Assembly: GCA_035606945.1 (NCBI GenBank)
Contig: DATNDR010000005.1
Coordinates: 248,001-312,000, forward strand
DNA: 64,000 nucleotides
Reading direction: 5' to 3'
Source of the DNA: GCA-003244245 sp035606945
GTDB lineage: Bacteria; Actinomycetota; Actinomycetes; Mycobacteriales; Pseudonocardiaceae
Under the pieces are notes generated by a model. The model ran no database searches. It was given only the letters and a program-made list of their open reading frames with translations, and was not told the origin of the DNA. Both the position numbers and the translations under genes were made by a program. Below are positions 46,401 to 54,655 of this stretch, piece after piece (positions within the stretch are counted from its first letter, which is position 1; the number at the start of each line of letters is the position of its first letter).

Positions 46401-47119
46401 CCCTCAATGGCGGCTTGGGCTGCATCGCGGCTCAGGTGCGTCAGACGCAGATAGTTGTCGAAGAGGTGCGGCACTCGGCCCTTGAACCGATCGAGTCCGG
46501 CGATGGCATCGTCGCGGATCGACAGCAGGACGTGCACCGGCAAGTCTCGGGTGCTGAGGATCCTACCGAGTTCCGCGGTCAATCCTTCGCCACCGCGATC
46601 CATGGGGTGGTAGAAGAAGTACTCCTCAAACTGATCGAGGATCAGATAGACCGCCGGGACCTCGGACCGGCTCAGCAGCTCGCGAAGCCAGCTGACGCTG
46701 AATTTCGGGGCACTCGCGAGTCCCTGCGGTGCGCCGACGCCGGTCACCTGGGACAACCCCTCAACCACCGCCGTCGCGACGGTCTCCAGCGGGTCGTCGC
46801 GCCAGGCGCTGACATACGCCACTGCCGCACCGAGCACGCCCGGGTCGTCATAGTCATAGGAGTCGTCATCGATCTCGTGCAGCCGAGGTAGCACCCCGGC
46901 CCGCAGCACTGAGCTCTTGCCGACCCCGCTCGTGGCGTACAGCAGAGTCAGCCGCGATGCGGTGAGGTTGGCGACGATGAGGTCCGATTCGCGCTCCCTG
47001 CCGAAGAAATACGCCGCATCCTCCTCATCGAAGGGCACCAACCCGACGTACGGGCACTCCGGCACGCCCAGGCCGGAGCCCTGCTGGGCCCGAGGGGGAG
47101 GGCTCATGGCTGTGGTCAC
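43490..47119 (-). CDS. nSTAND ATPase with transmembrane helix and WD40 repeats
   Basis: A 1209-residue STAND-type protein. The N-terminus CPYVGLVPFDEEDAAYFFGR is the nSTAND1 signature; Walker A SGVGKS is at 64-69 and Walker B LILDQFEE at 159-166. A charged coiled-coil-like stretch (438-468) precedes one transmembrane helix at about 471-494, then a WD40 propeller array covers about 550-1190 (for example LWDTRTGTL, VWDARSG and VWDVHSAE). It is 14 bp after the SIR2 gene. I infer that the WD40 part senses and the ATPase oligomerises to activate SIR2; this resembles Avs/SIR2-STAND defence logic with separate chains. Confidence 0.9.
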   Translation of the reverse strand: MTTAMSPPPRAQQGSGLGVPECPYVGLVPFDEEDAAYFFGRERESDLIVANLTASRLTLLYATSGVGKSSVLRAGVLPRLHEIDDDSYDYDDPGVLGAAVAYVSAWRDDPLETVATAVVEGLSQVTGVGAPQGLASAPKFSVSWLRELLSRSEVPAVYLILDQFEEYFFYHPMDRGGEGLTAELGRILSTRDLPVHVLLSIRDDAIAGLDRFKGRVPHLFDNYLRLTHLSRDAAQAAIEGPLRHYNRIALPDHRMSIEPGLIETLLNQVRTGHVQVAPDGAAADGFAPNVRSSDGRGDIEAPFLQLVLMRLWEEERASGSSSLRQSTLERLGGAQTIVQTHLDTVMAGLSPAQLNVAAAVFQHLITRSGTKIALSAEDLAEWADRPVNAVQELLETLCSGPQRILRAVSPPTGVDGPPRYEIFHDVMGDAVLGWRRHYEAEQEKKEAASQLIAEREEARAGARTTRHKLRLSLLAVGLAAVLLAVSVGFAIASYRNMRQQSYLTLAAAALSYNPVHSLGYAVDAYKFKRDKRARSAVLAAASSPRSRVVAGPAMLAITSTPDSRHVVAYDAHGNLRVIGDNGAVEHDAKVSGLPSTVTPNAWAAAVSPDASRVALGTDRGAVAVIDTATGQHIDIQTQGDATAAVSWIGSAVNGLVLVVSRSGIAATYSPDTGEQVARFPGAVYDAVALADQQHIVTASEDKKLRVWDARSGAKIAESSTLSFNASALRRYVQSVISLSVVALSLDARPSIVVWNWQGGQNPVRYPVDDLSAVRQVVVNEHTQTVIIAKHKDVQIYSLATGSLLGSLPRQTDLVRDVAISPDGQWITTAGADGRVLVWFLGHGQFPTAPTYELLGHSGAVNQVSFQRAGQVVMSVGLDGTVRRWELPAVLRFEQPGSWVVNMDLSRDGSWLATASQDGHVFIIDRHDLSKPPVATVSDDTPLQVVLFDPTQPHRVFTLGRSDIAPKLWSWGVDGNVERLPKYQTPPLPTFGLLVSLAVSPDGKTIAAGDNGGSVHLWDTRTGTLRTDRALPGIGQPADSVTFDPTGQLLAATGRGGIRLWKWDTAERPIPLSHPHATNVTFDPSGDHLASTAGDGTVNVWTTRDGKLDRNDFVAHDRLSSGPSFSADGALLAIGTAGGQVEVWDVHSAETVMFDRHHSAPVNKVIFLPDDRSRLISGSDDTTVAQFNCPACTDPDRVIREAAEWTKANP

Positions 47120-47133
47120 AGCGCCACCTCGTC

Positions 47134-48120
47134 TCAGCTGAGAAGTGGTTGTTTCACGTCGGGACGTCGCTGCGCCGGAAGTCGTGGCCCGGCAACCCGT
47201 TGTTTAACGGCTGCGACGAAGTCCTCCACTTTGACGTCAAGGATGTCGACGCCGCGCTCCTCCCACGCGACGCGGTCGATGCGGTCCGGGTTTTTCTGGA
47301 TCGCCCACGACTTGAAGTTCCTGCCCGCCTGCTCTCCCCACAATCGGTAAAGCATTACCCGGAAATTCCAGTCCCGCAGGCTGTAGCCGAGGAACAGGAA
47401 GTGACTGGTCCGCAGCTTCGCCGCGAGCGTCACCGGAAACAGACGTGCAATATCTGCCCGGGCGATGTAGTCGATGTAGTGATCCTCGGTGACCACGAAA
47501 CTGTCTCCGTGGATCCGCTCCTCTGAGCGGTCCACTGAACCGTGAATTTTCGCGATGACGCTCCGTTGGTTCAGCCGAGGGTCGACGTACTCGTTCGGTA
47601 CTTGGATCACGGTCGGTTCGCCATCGGCGGTGATGTGGCGGAACCGTCCACGGTCCGCGCCTCCAGCGATGTAGGTGATGAGTTCATACGGTTCGCCCTC
47701 CGCTGTGAATGCGCGTTCCAGGGAGTCGTCGTAGTTGGTCGTCACGATGAGCATGCGCTCCCGGACTTCGTCCTCACGTACGCGGCGAGACAGTCGAGCT
47801 AAGAAACGGTGCAGATCAGTAGGTGGATAGTCCGCAGCAAAGACATCGTGGAGTTCCTCTTCGAGCGGGCCTTCCCCCACCAATGCCGCGAAGTATTGGG
47901 ACACCCGGGCCAGATCACGGCCGTCGATCTCCACGTCACCCAAGTATTGGGCCAGCTCGTCAGCCAGTTCTTGCCCACTCGGCAGATACTCGCCTCGCAC
48001 GAAGCCAGGTGGAGGTCGCTGCCACAGGTTGGCCCCAGCGCCGAGCACCGGAACGACCTTGCCTCGCAAGAGACGCCGGGCAATCAGGTCGTAAACCTGC
48101 TCGTTGGACATCGTGCACAC
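47134..48120 (-). CDS. SIR2-like NAD-binding effector
   Basis: A 328-residue SIR2_2-type protein. NAD-site motifs are VVPVLGAGANL (22-32), TTNYDDSLERAF (127-138) and the catalytic-type His in KIHGSVD (H193); VTEDHYIDYI and FLFLGYSLRDWNFRVML are features of prokaryotic immunity SIR2 domains. There is no zinc ribbon as in deacetylase sirtuins, so NAD hydrolysis is more likely. It sits between a membrane protein and the nSTAND-WD40 gene, 14 bp from the latter. Defence function is inference from these families. Confidence 0.88.
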   Translation of the reverse strand: MCTMSNEQVYDLIARRLLRGKVVPVLGAGANLWQRPPPGFVRGEYLPSGQELADELAQYLGDVEIDGRDLARVSQYFAALVGEGPLEEELHDVFAADYPPTDLHRFLARLSRRVREDEVRERMLIVTTNYDDSLERAFTAEGEPYELITYIAGGADRGRFRHITADGEPTVIQVPNEYVDPRLNQRSVIAKIHGSVDRSEERIHGDSFVVTEDHYIDYIARADIARLFPVTLAAKLRTSHFLFLGYSLRDWNFRVMLYRLWGEQAGRNFKSWAIQKNPDRIDRVAWEERGVDILDVKVEDFVAAVKQRVAGPRLPAQRRPDVKQPLLS

Positions 48121-48181
48121 TCCGTAACCAATCCGGCAACCTCAGAAGGATGAGGACGAGCAACGGCGGATAAGTACGTCG

Positions 48182-48871
48182 TCATTCGGCTCGATCGGGT
48201 GAAATTCGCGCGCCTGACCAGTGCAGAGGCCGCCCTGACTCATGTGCCAGGGTTGCCCGCCCAACCGGCCGGCTTGCCGATCGGTCGACCGGCGGGGTGA
48301 GCAGGACCGGTTGCCCGAGGTGGGCCACGTACAGGTCAGCACGGAACTGCTGCCCCAGGGTGTCGTAGGTGGCCTGCACCTCGCCGATCGTGGAGGAGTT
48401 GGCGACGCTGAAACGGCTAGTCATGGCGTCCTCCCACCAGGCGAGGTTGCGCCGATCTCCCAGCGCGGTGGTGATTTGAGCGCGCAGCAGGGCGTCAGCG
48501 TCGGTGCTCGCGTACATGTCGAAAAGGGACGCCATAAACGACTGGTAGGCAACGAACAGCTCGTCGGAGAACAGCATCCGGTTCGCGAACATTATCTCGT
48601 CTAGGTCGCGCTTGAGCGCGGTCACTTTTTCAGGGGTGATTTCCTTCCACCGGCCCACAAAGGTGGCGAAACACAAGAGCTGATTCAACTTCGGCGCGAC
48701 CTGCGTGAACAGCTCCACCCGGCGGGTCACCACGGTCTGGTTCGCCCACTGCACCGCCTCGACCCGACGCGATAGCCGAGCCAAAAAGAATCCGAGCCCA
48801 ACCACCGCCAACGGCGTCAACGCCTCCACGGCGACATAGGCAATTCCCAGGCTGGTGGAATCGATCGTCAT
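48182..48871 (-). CDS. Membrane-anchored protein of unknown function
   Basis: A 229-residue protein with one N-terminal transmembrane helix (about residues 8-30, AYVAVEALTPLAVVGLGFFL) and a helical cytoplasmic part (RRVEAVQWANQTVVTRRVEL and TPEKVTALKRDLDEIMFANR). The C-terminal 40 residues look disordered. I recognise no family. It is 61 bp upstream of the SIR2 gene on the same strand and is probably the first gene of that operon, so a regulatory, anchor or sensor role is possible. Confidence 0.7.
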   Translation of the reverse strand: MTIDSTSLGIAYVAVEALTPLAVVGLGFFLARLSRRVEAVQWANQTVVTRRVELFTQVAPKLNQLLCFATFVGRWKEITPEKVTALKRDLDEIMFANRMLFSDELFVAYQSFMASLFDMYASTDADALLRAQITTALGDRRNLAWWEDAMTSRFSVANSSTIGEVQATYDTLGQQFRADLYVAHLGQPVLLTPPVDRSASRPVGRATLAHESGRPLHWSGARISPDRAE

Positions 48872-48920
48872 TACTCTCCCCTACCTGCCGCGTCGCGTTC
48901 CCGGCCACCGGCCAACTGCG

Positions 48921-50474
48921 TTACCAGCCCCAACGGCGCAGCGGCGGATTCCCGTCTAGAACTTCGATTATCTTTTGACCAGTCAGGACGCTGTCCGGCG
49001 TCGACCGTCCGGTGATAAACGGGTAATCGACGATGACGCTTGTCGGGTGGCCGAAGTTGCCGTGGTATGCGCCATCTGGCCTGGTGGCATCCCGAAGGAT
49101 GAATTCCAACGCATAGGGCGGAGGCCCCATATCGAAATCAAGGAAACGGCCGCGTTCCTCAACAAATTCTGTGCCACTTTTATAATCGTACTCCAAGCAA
49201 TGGCCGGTGACATTCTTGCCTCGGATGATACTTATCCGCTCGTTCATATCGCGAGCGAAAGCTAAACAGCCGACGGCGTAGCATTCCGCGCCGACCGGTT
49301 TTCCGGCGCGCAAGAAGGCTAGGATCAAGTCGTGCACGCGCTGATTATTGACGAGGTCGACGATCGCCCCAGAGCCGCCGACAATCAGAATCGCATCATA
49401 CTTCTCGACCCCTTGTACCGCTTGATCAAGGACTCGGTTGTAGGCCTCGAGGTGGCGCACGAAGGCGGGAGTAGCGAAGTATGGTCGCTCCGGAAACCAG
49501 TCGGCGAGGCTGATAGGGCTTTCCAGGCGCTTGCCCTGCACTGTTGTTGGATCGTCAATTTCACGGACCCGGGCCGCCATTTCTGGAGTAGTTACCGGCC
49601 TTTGCAATGGTGGATCGAAGAAATCAGGGTCCATGCTGACCGGTATTGCGTTCGGTCGCTTACCCGTTGGGGTGCAAAAATCGACGGTGTAGCCAGCCCG
49701 GTCGAACTCATCAATCGGGCCGACGAGTTCCTCACCCCAATATCCCCATTCCGAGACAACGGTCAGAATGTGTCGTTTGCCGGAGGTGGCAGCCGTTGCG
49801 TGCGACGGCTCCGGTTGAGATTGAGGCGGCAGCGCTACGATCAAATCCTTGATCGCATCCACCAACGCCTCGCTGGCCTTCCACGAAGGGTTTGTCACCA
49901 AGTCGCGATCGACTATTACCTGCTTCTCTTCGGGAGTACCGGCGGGGCACGGAGTATAGACCGCACCAGCATTAACGACATCCGCTAGCACCACCGTGTT
50001 GCAGATAACTTTGCGGGAAGCGAGGATATCGGGTGACGGTGTCAGCAACCAGAGCGCATGGCATGGCGCCCCTTTGATGATTCTCGGGTTTTGCATAACG
50101 CGGCGGAAGAAGTGCACTGCGGGCGCCCGCCGGGCGACTTCGACAGCAGTGCTGTTGTTACTGGGCGCTTCGGTGGAGCGAAGCCGGACACTAGTATAAT
50201 TCGCGGTCATGATCACCGCGGCGTAGCCGTCTGGGTCGATGTCATCGACATCGAGTGACACCTCGAGCCACTCTATCGGCGGCACGTTCTCACCCTTGGG
50301 TTCGACTGTGCTGTAGAATCTCAGCTTCGGCTGTCCCCACAGTCGCGATACAAAATGGACGGTGGCGCCGTAACCGGCGAAGCGTTCTTGATAAATCTTG
50401 ATCTCGCCGGGGATATACTGACTTTCGACGAGAACGGCGATTTTCTTACCGGCCAATGGAAGCGGACTCGACAT
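48921..50474 (-). CDS. Tandem DJ-1/PfpI-domain protein
   Basis: A 517-residue protein with two DJ-1/PfpI (class I glutamine-amidotransferase-like) domains. Domain 1 covers about 10-215 with the nucleophile-elbow Cys138 (GAPCHALWL). Domain 2 covers about 235-505 with Cys398 (GAECYAVGCLAF) and is longer, like Hsp31-type members. A Pro/Gln/Ala linker joins them. The ATG has GGAGG upstream. A 55-bp element lies 26 bp upstream of its start and recurs before the secreted protein gene. Activity (glyoxalase, isonitrile hydratase or chaperone) cannot be chosen. Confidence 0.8.
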   Translation of the reverse strand: MSSPLPLAGKKIAVLVESQYIPGEIKIYQERFAGYGATVHFVSRLWGQPKLRFYSTVEPKGENVPPIEWLEVSLDVDDIDPDGYAAVIMTANYTSVRLRSTEAPSNNSTAVEVARRAPAVHFFRRVMQNPRIIKGAPCHALWLLTPSPDILASRKVICNTVVLADVVNAGAVYTPCPAGTPEEKQVIVDRDLVTNPSWKASEALVDAIKDLIVALPPQSQPEPSHATAATSGKRHILTVVSEWGYWGEELVGPIDEFDRAGYTVDFCTPTGKRPNAIPVSMDPDFFDPPLQRPVTTPEMAARVREIDDPTTVQGKRLESPISLADWFPERPYFATPAFVRHLEAYNRVLDQAVQGVEKYDAILIVGGSGAIVDLVNNQRVHDLILAFLRAGKPVGAECYAVGCLAFARDMNERISIIRGKNVTGHCLEYDYKSGTEFVEERGRFLDFDMGPPPYALEFILRDATRPDGAYHGNFGHPTSVIVDYPFITGRSTPDSVLTGQKIIEVLDGNPPLRRWGW

Positions 50475-50500
50475 CTACGGTCCTCCTGTGGTAGATACCT

Positions 50501-50554
50501 CTGCACGGTAAACGTCGGCAGGGAACCTAACATCAGGAATTTCCCTAGGTTTTA
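50501..50554 (-). promoter_or_regulatory. Copy 1 of 55-bp conserved upstream element
   Basis: Read on the minus strand this 54-bp segment starts TAAAACCTAGGGAAATTCCT and ends TACCGTGCAG. It is about 82% identical (about 45 of 55 positions with one gap) to 53975-54029 on the plus strand. It includes a GGAA-N-TTCC symmetric core and lies upstream of the tandem DJ-1 gene. A binding site of the adjacent LAL regulator or a shared promoter is the likely meaning. Confidence 0.65.
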
Positions 50555-50579
50555 TCGCCTCGGCGGAGCCGGAGAACGC

Positions 50580-53399
50580 TCAGGAGGCGCTGGCGACCAA
50601 CGACCTTTCTCCTTCGTGGTGTCCCGTCATCAGCTGACGGCGGGAACTGATTCCCAGCTTCATGTAGACCTGCTGGAGATGATATTCGATGGTTTTGACT
50701 GACAAGGTGAGCCTGGCGGCGATGGCCTTGTTGCTGTGCCCAGCGGCGGCCAGCCGTGCGACCCGTTGTTCTTGAATGGTCAACCTGGTCGGCTCCTCGC
50801 GGCTGCGGTTGCGGCGGCGCCGGCCACCAGCCACCGCGAGTTCCTCGCGGACCTGCGCGTAAAGCCAACCGGCCTGATTCGCTTCGGCAATCACCGCAGC
50901 GTGCGCAAGCAACGGACGTGCCCGGCAGGGACGCCCACGCCGCCGCAAAAACGCCCCGTAGCCCAACAGTGTCTCGACCTGCTCCAGTGGCAGAGCCACC
51001 TGGTCGTGATGGGCGAGAGCGGTACTGAAATGCGCTTCAGCAGCCTCGTAATCGCCTTCGGCTTCCGCCAGGCTCGCTCGCCCGGTCGCGGCGGCGATTC
51101 GCGGATATCGGCAGGGCAGTCGAGCGGCACTTCGATCCAGCCACCCAAGAACGCGGCGCGCGTCTGGAATGCGACAGGCGCTCAGATGCGCGGCGATAGC
51201 GTGCCGCGCCCACGGAATCCAGCAGGGTTCACCAATCCCCATCCGGCGGCTCAGCTCCTCGAGCTGCACGTACAGCTCGCTAGCCGCCTCCGGCATCCCA
51301 CCAGGAAGCAGGTGCTGACCGCGGACGTTCCAGAGCCGAAGCAGCGTGAGCGACTCGCCGCGAGCAGTGGCATCTGGCTCAATCCGGTTACACCACTCCA
51401 TGGCCTCGGCGCCTCGCCCCATCTGATGGAGCACATCGGCTCGAAGGGCACCCGCCTGCGATACGTGCACCGGTAATGGGTCAGCTGCAGCGCCGACCCG
51501 TTCGGTGAAACTGAGCGCCTCGGCCAGGCGACCCTGCCGCGCGGCGACCATCGCCTGCGTTATGGCTAATCCACTAGTCACTTCAGCGGCGTCCACGCGT
51601 CCTGCAGCAGCTACCAGCATACCCAAAGCGATCTGGGCATCATCGAAGCGCTCGGCAAAAGTGGCGGCAATGCTGAATGTGCTTAACGCGTCCCGCGACC
51701 AGCGCAGGTCGGTCAGAGTCGCCGGACCTTCTGCCATGACGGTCCTAGCGCTCATCTCACTTTCAGTCAGCCCCTGCGGATCCCCAGCGAGGAACGCGAG
51801 GTAGCCCCACACAGAAGCAGTTCGGTTCGAAAGCGGAGTCTCGGCATTGGCGGCCAACGTGTAGGCGCGCTCTGCGAGTGGCAGCGACTTGACGGGTCCG
51901 GTCGACATCAAGGACGCCAAAGAAGCATCCACCAACACTTCGATCGTCACTGTTGGGTTGTGAATCTCAGCTAACTCTGTGGCTCGCGTAAAGCACGTTG
52001 CTGAATCGTTGTATGCCCCGGTGGCCGAGAAAGCACGCCCCAGCATTCGCAACGCCTGTATTCGCTTAGCAACTGTGAGCTGCTGCTCACCGCGCAGCCG
52101 GTGACAGATGTGGATCGCTTCCCCCGGATGGCCGGCCAACAGCAGCGACCCAGCCAGCGCCAGTAGCAAGTCAGCGTCGGCCCGGCTGCCGGCGGCGTCC
52201 ACGGCGGCCTGCAGATGGCGCATCGCCAGCGCGGGCGCACCGGATCGCAACGCGGCCATCCCAGCGCGCGTCATCGCCGTGATTGCTACGTCATCACCTG
52301 TGAGATCGGCGTGGATCGCGTGGTCGACGGCCTCACCATGGAGGCCCTGTGCAGTCAGGACGTTGAACGCTCGGGCGTGCAGACGGGTCCGTACTGGTAC
52401 CGCCATGTCGTCATACAGAGCCTGCCGGAACAACGGGTATACGAACTCTGCCGCCATTTCCGTCTCCGATCGCACGAGTCCACTGCGGCACAGTGCATTA
52501 AGCGCGATGTCGGTCTCTTGATCATTCAGCTGGGCCACCGCGGTGGCCAGCTCGGGACGAAACCGGGTGCCCAGTACGCAGGCAGCCTGCGCGCAACGGA
52601 TTGCCACCTCTGGCACTCCCGCGAAGCGAGTCAATACGATCTCCGCCGGACCGACTTCTCTTCCGGTCTGCTCTAGGCCGAGATCCGCCGCCACCTGTTC
52701 CAGCAACAGTGGGTTACCACCGCACGACTCAAGGGCTCGCCGCGATACCGCGCCGCTGACCGGGCCACGGACTCGGCGCGCTAGAAACTCCGCTGCGGCG
52801 TTTCTGCTCAACGGCGCCAACCGCTCCACTGTGGCATAGCCGTCATAGGTCAGCGCGGCGGCGAGCTCGTGAGCAGGAGGCGGCCAGGGCCGCAGTGTCG
52901 CCAATACCGCTACTGGCAGCCTTCTAATCCGGCGAACCAAGAATGACACAACCGCGAGAGAATTTGGATCTGCCCAGTGCAGGTCATCGAGAAGGAACAG
53001 AATGGGTTGGTTATCGGTTGCCTTCAGCCACCGCAGCACACCACTGAACCGGGTCGCCTGCGCGTCACAGCTGCTTGAATCCGTTACTAGATGGTCTAGC
53101 AGGTCGCGCGGCCCGTCTACGGCATCGAGCAGCGCGGCAAATAATCCAAAAGGCAGCGATGCCTCCATGACGTCACCGCGGGCACATCCGATCCGCAGGT
53201 CTGGACAAGCCAACCTCCTCGCCTCGTCCAGGATCGTTGTTTTGCCCAGACCTGCCGCACCTACGACGAATAACGCGTCCCCCCGTCCAGCCCGCACCCC
53301 GGATATCAAATTCGTCACAGCGGCGAGCGCCGCCTCGCGTTCCAGTGTGGCCCCGACACCCACGATGTACCAGCCTCCAACAGCGGCCTTGTATTTCAT
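50580..53399 (-). CDS. LAL-type LuxR regulator (second)
   Basis: A 939-residue LAL regulator. Walker A GAAGLGKT is at residues 47-54, FLLDDLHWAD is Walker B, a TPR-like region follows, and a LuxR HTH ends the protein (LTIQEQRVARLAAAGHSNKA and TIEYHLQQVYMKLGI). The start ATG has GGAG upstream. A perfect 14-bp palindrome lies 26 bp before its start. It is placed between two genes that share a 55-bp upstream element and beside the minus-strand biosynthetic run, so it is probably the cluster activator. Confidence 0.9.
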   Translation of the reverse strand: MKYKAAVGGWYIVGVGATLEREAALAAVTNLISGVRAGRGDALFVVGAAGLGKTTILDEARRLACPDLRIGCARGDVMEASLPFGLFAALLDAVDGPRDLLDHLVTDSSSCDAQATRFSGVLRWLKATDNQPILFLLDDLHWADPNSLAVVSFLVRRIRRLPVAVLATLRPWPPPAHELAAALTYDGYATVERLAPLSRNAAAEFLARRVRGPVSGAVSRRALESCGGNPLLLEQVAADLGLEQTGREVGPAEIVLTRFAGVPEVAIRCAQAACVLGTRFRPELATAVAQLNDQETDIALNALCRSGLVRSETEMAAEFVYPLFRQALYDDMAVPVRTRLHARAFNVLTAQGLHGEAVDHAIHADLTGDDVAITAMTRAGMAALRSGAPALAMRHLQAAVDAAGSRADADLLLALAGSLLLAGHPGEAIHICHRLRGEQQLTVAKRIQALRMLGRAFSATGAYNDSATCFTRATELAEIHNPTVTIEVLVDASLASLMSTGPVKSLPLAERAYTLAANAETPLSNRTASVWGYLAFLAGDPQGLTESEMSARTVMAEGPATLTDLRWSRDALSTFSIAATFAERFDDAQIALGMLVAAAGRVDAAEVTSGLAITQAMVAARQGRLAEALSFTERVGAAADPLPVHVSQAGALRADVLHQMGRGAEAMEWCNRIEPDATARGESLTLLRLWNVRGQHLLPGGMPEAASELYVQLEELSRRMGIGEPCWIPWARHAIAAHLSACRIPDARRVLGWLDRSAARLPCRYPRIAAATGRASLAEAEGDYEAAEAHFSTALAHHDQVALPLEQVETLLGYGAFLRRRGRPCRARPLLAHAAVIAEANQAGWLYAQVREELAVAGGRRRRNRSREEPTRLTIQEQRVARLAAAGHSNKAIAARLTLSVKTIEYHLQQVYMKLGISSRRQLMTGHHEGERSLVASAS

Positions 53400-53424
53400 A
53401 GGCGCTCCTACCTACCACAGACCC

Positions 53425-53438
53425 GGAGAATATTCTCC
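53425..53438. promoter_or_regulatory. Palindrome GGAGAATATTCTCC upstream of LAL regulator
   Basis: A perfect 14-bp palindrome 26 bp before the ATG of the regulator gene. Position and symmetry suggest an operator, perhaps for autoregulation. No second copy was noticed elsewhere in the window. Confidence 0.45.
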
Positions 53439-53974
53439 TGGGACTTGCCGTGCACCATTTCAGAAGTAGGTGGGAGACTTGCAGGGTGGCGTTCTTCGCC
53501 AACCTGCACCCATGGCGGCTACATCCTCTTTCGCTCGGACAAATTTCGTGTTAGGCACCATTTATTTATGGGAACCTAATTTCTGCCAGCTGTCGATCTA
53601 CGCCTCCTCGCCTCACCCATGGGCAGCTGCAACGGCGGCTAGACACGCAGCGTTACTCGCTGGCGACGGTAGGTAGCAGCAGCTGCCCACAGGGCTTTCT
53701 CTCGCGTGACTTCGATACAGGTAGGAGCGTCAAGTCACCGGGATTGATACATGGATCTCTGCCCAACCGCCGTGGGCTCACATCACACTCGTGCGCACGG
53801 TGGCGCCGGGAGCGGCGCGTGCGCGCTGACAGTGGTGCGCCCTTGTCGGATGCCGCCGGGTAGGCGCTGCAGACCGGTGGCGGGGCCAGCGCGCTCGGGA
53901 AGGCCGGCACCAGACGTGACTAGATTTTTTGATCAGCACGGGTTTCAGCGGCCATCAGCCACGCAACGTCGGCC

Positions 53975-54029
53975 TAAACCCTAGGGAGATTCCCGATGTT
54001 CGGGGTCCCTCCCGGCATCTACCGTGCAG
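53975..54029 (+). promoter_or_regulatory. Copy 2 of 55-bp conserved upstream element
   Basis: This segment starts TAAACCCTAGGGAGATTCCC and ends TACCGTGCAG; its symmetric core is GGGA-N3-TCCC. It matches 50501-50554 (minus) as described there and precedes the secreted protein start by 137 bp. The long leader may hold a further control element. Confidence 0.65.
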
Positions 54030-54166
54030 CTGTCACTAAATTCTTCGCGCACAAGCTCATCGAGCTTTTGTCAAATCCTGATGCCAGGGTTGGGACATGG
54101 GTGCATTCATCGATCGGGGAAAACGCACCCGGCGTCAAAACCACATCACAGAACAAGGGGGATACG

Positions 54167-54643
54167 GTGCATCGTACACGCAAGCTTGGTATCTGCACAG
54201 CCGCGATCATCGGCGTGCTGAGCGTATTCTCGGTCAGCTGCTCGAGTGCTGCGCCGGCGAACAACGACTTCACAGTCCAAGCGACGACCGCCCAGCTTGC
54301 GATCGTCGACCTTGGTCCACCCGGTAACAGTCAGGGTGACGAATTTGTTTTCTCTACCACCATTGCGCGAGACGGTAGACCTTTTGGCACGGGTAATTCG
54401 GTCTGCACGCGCACCAGATTCGTCAACGACAATGACTTTACAATTCAGTGCCTGGTAACATTTAGGTTCCCCCAGGGCAGTATCGCTACGCAAGCAGCCG
54501 TCGACGGCGTGGGCGGGAGATACATGCAATCCATCAACGGCGGCACCGGTATTTACCGGGACACGAGGGGAGAAGTGTTGGTCGAGGCGCCCCCGGGCGC
54601 AAGCGTGGGAACGGTAGTAAACATTACCTTCCACATTTCTTAG
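54167..54643 (+). CDS. Secreted allene-oxide-cyclase-like barrel protein
   Basis: A 158-residue protein with an N-terminal signal-like helix (RKLGICTAAIIGVLSVFSVS followed by Cys-Ser-Ser) and a beta-barrel body. NSQGDEFVFSTTIARDGRPF, CTRTRFVNDNDFTIQCLVTF and YRDTRGEVLVEAP resemble the allene oxide cyclase/dirigent-like barrel domain found in several actinomycete biosynthetic clusters. The Cys after the signal is not a clean lipobox, so it may be secreted rather than lipid-anchored. GTG 54167 has AAGGGGG upstream; the frame opens at 53996. Convergent with the ABM gene, 12 bp apart. Confidence 0.75.
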   Translation: MHRTRKLGICTAAIIGVLSVFSVSCSSAAPANNDFTVQATTAQLAIVDLGPPGNSQGDEFVFSTTIARDGRPFGTGNSVCTRTRFVNDNDFTIQCLVTFRFPQGSIATQAAVDGVGGRYMQSINGGTGIYRDTRGEVLVEAPPGASVGTVVNITFHIS

Positions 54644-54655
54644 CCTAGAGTCGGA

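Larger units (their letters stand above)
53400..54166. other. Large divergent regulatory region
   Basis: This 767-bp gap separates the divergent LAL regulator and the secreted protein gene. It contains the palindrome at 53425-53438, an AT-rich stretch at about 53540-53590 that is unusual for the window, and the second copy of the 55-bp element at 53975-54029. Open frames here (53653-53910 minus, 53751-53984 plus) look non-coding. Confidence 0.6.

Noticed and set aside
43490..47119. Serine/threonine kinase with WD40 repeats
   Set aside because: No kinase motifs; the N-terminus has P-loop and LILDQFEE motifs of nSTAND1.
53653..53984. Two short frames on opposite strands between the LAL and secreted protein genes
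   Set aside because: Pro/Arg/Ser-rich with no recognised domain; they occupy a region with regulatory elements.
53996..54166. N-terminal extension of the secreted protein from ATG 53996
   Set aside because: It would begin inside the 55-bp repeated element and bury the signal-like helix after 57 residues; GTG 54167 has a good ribosome site.
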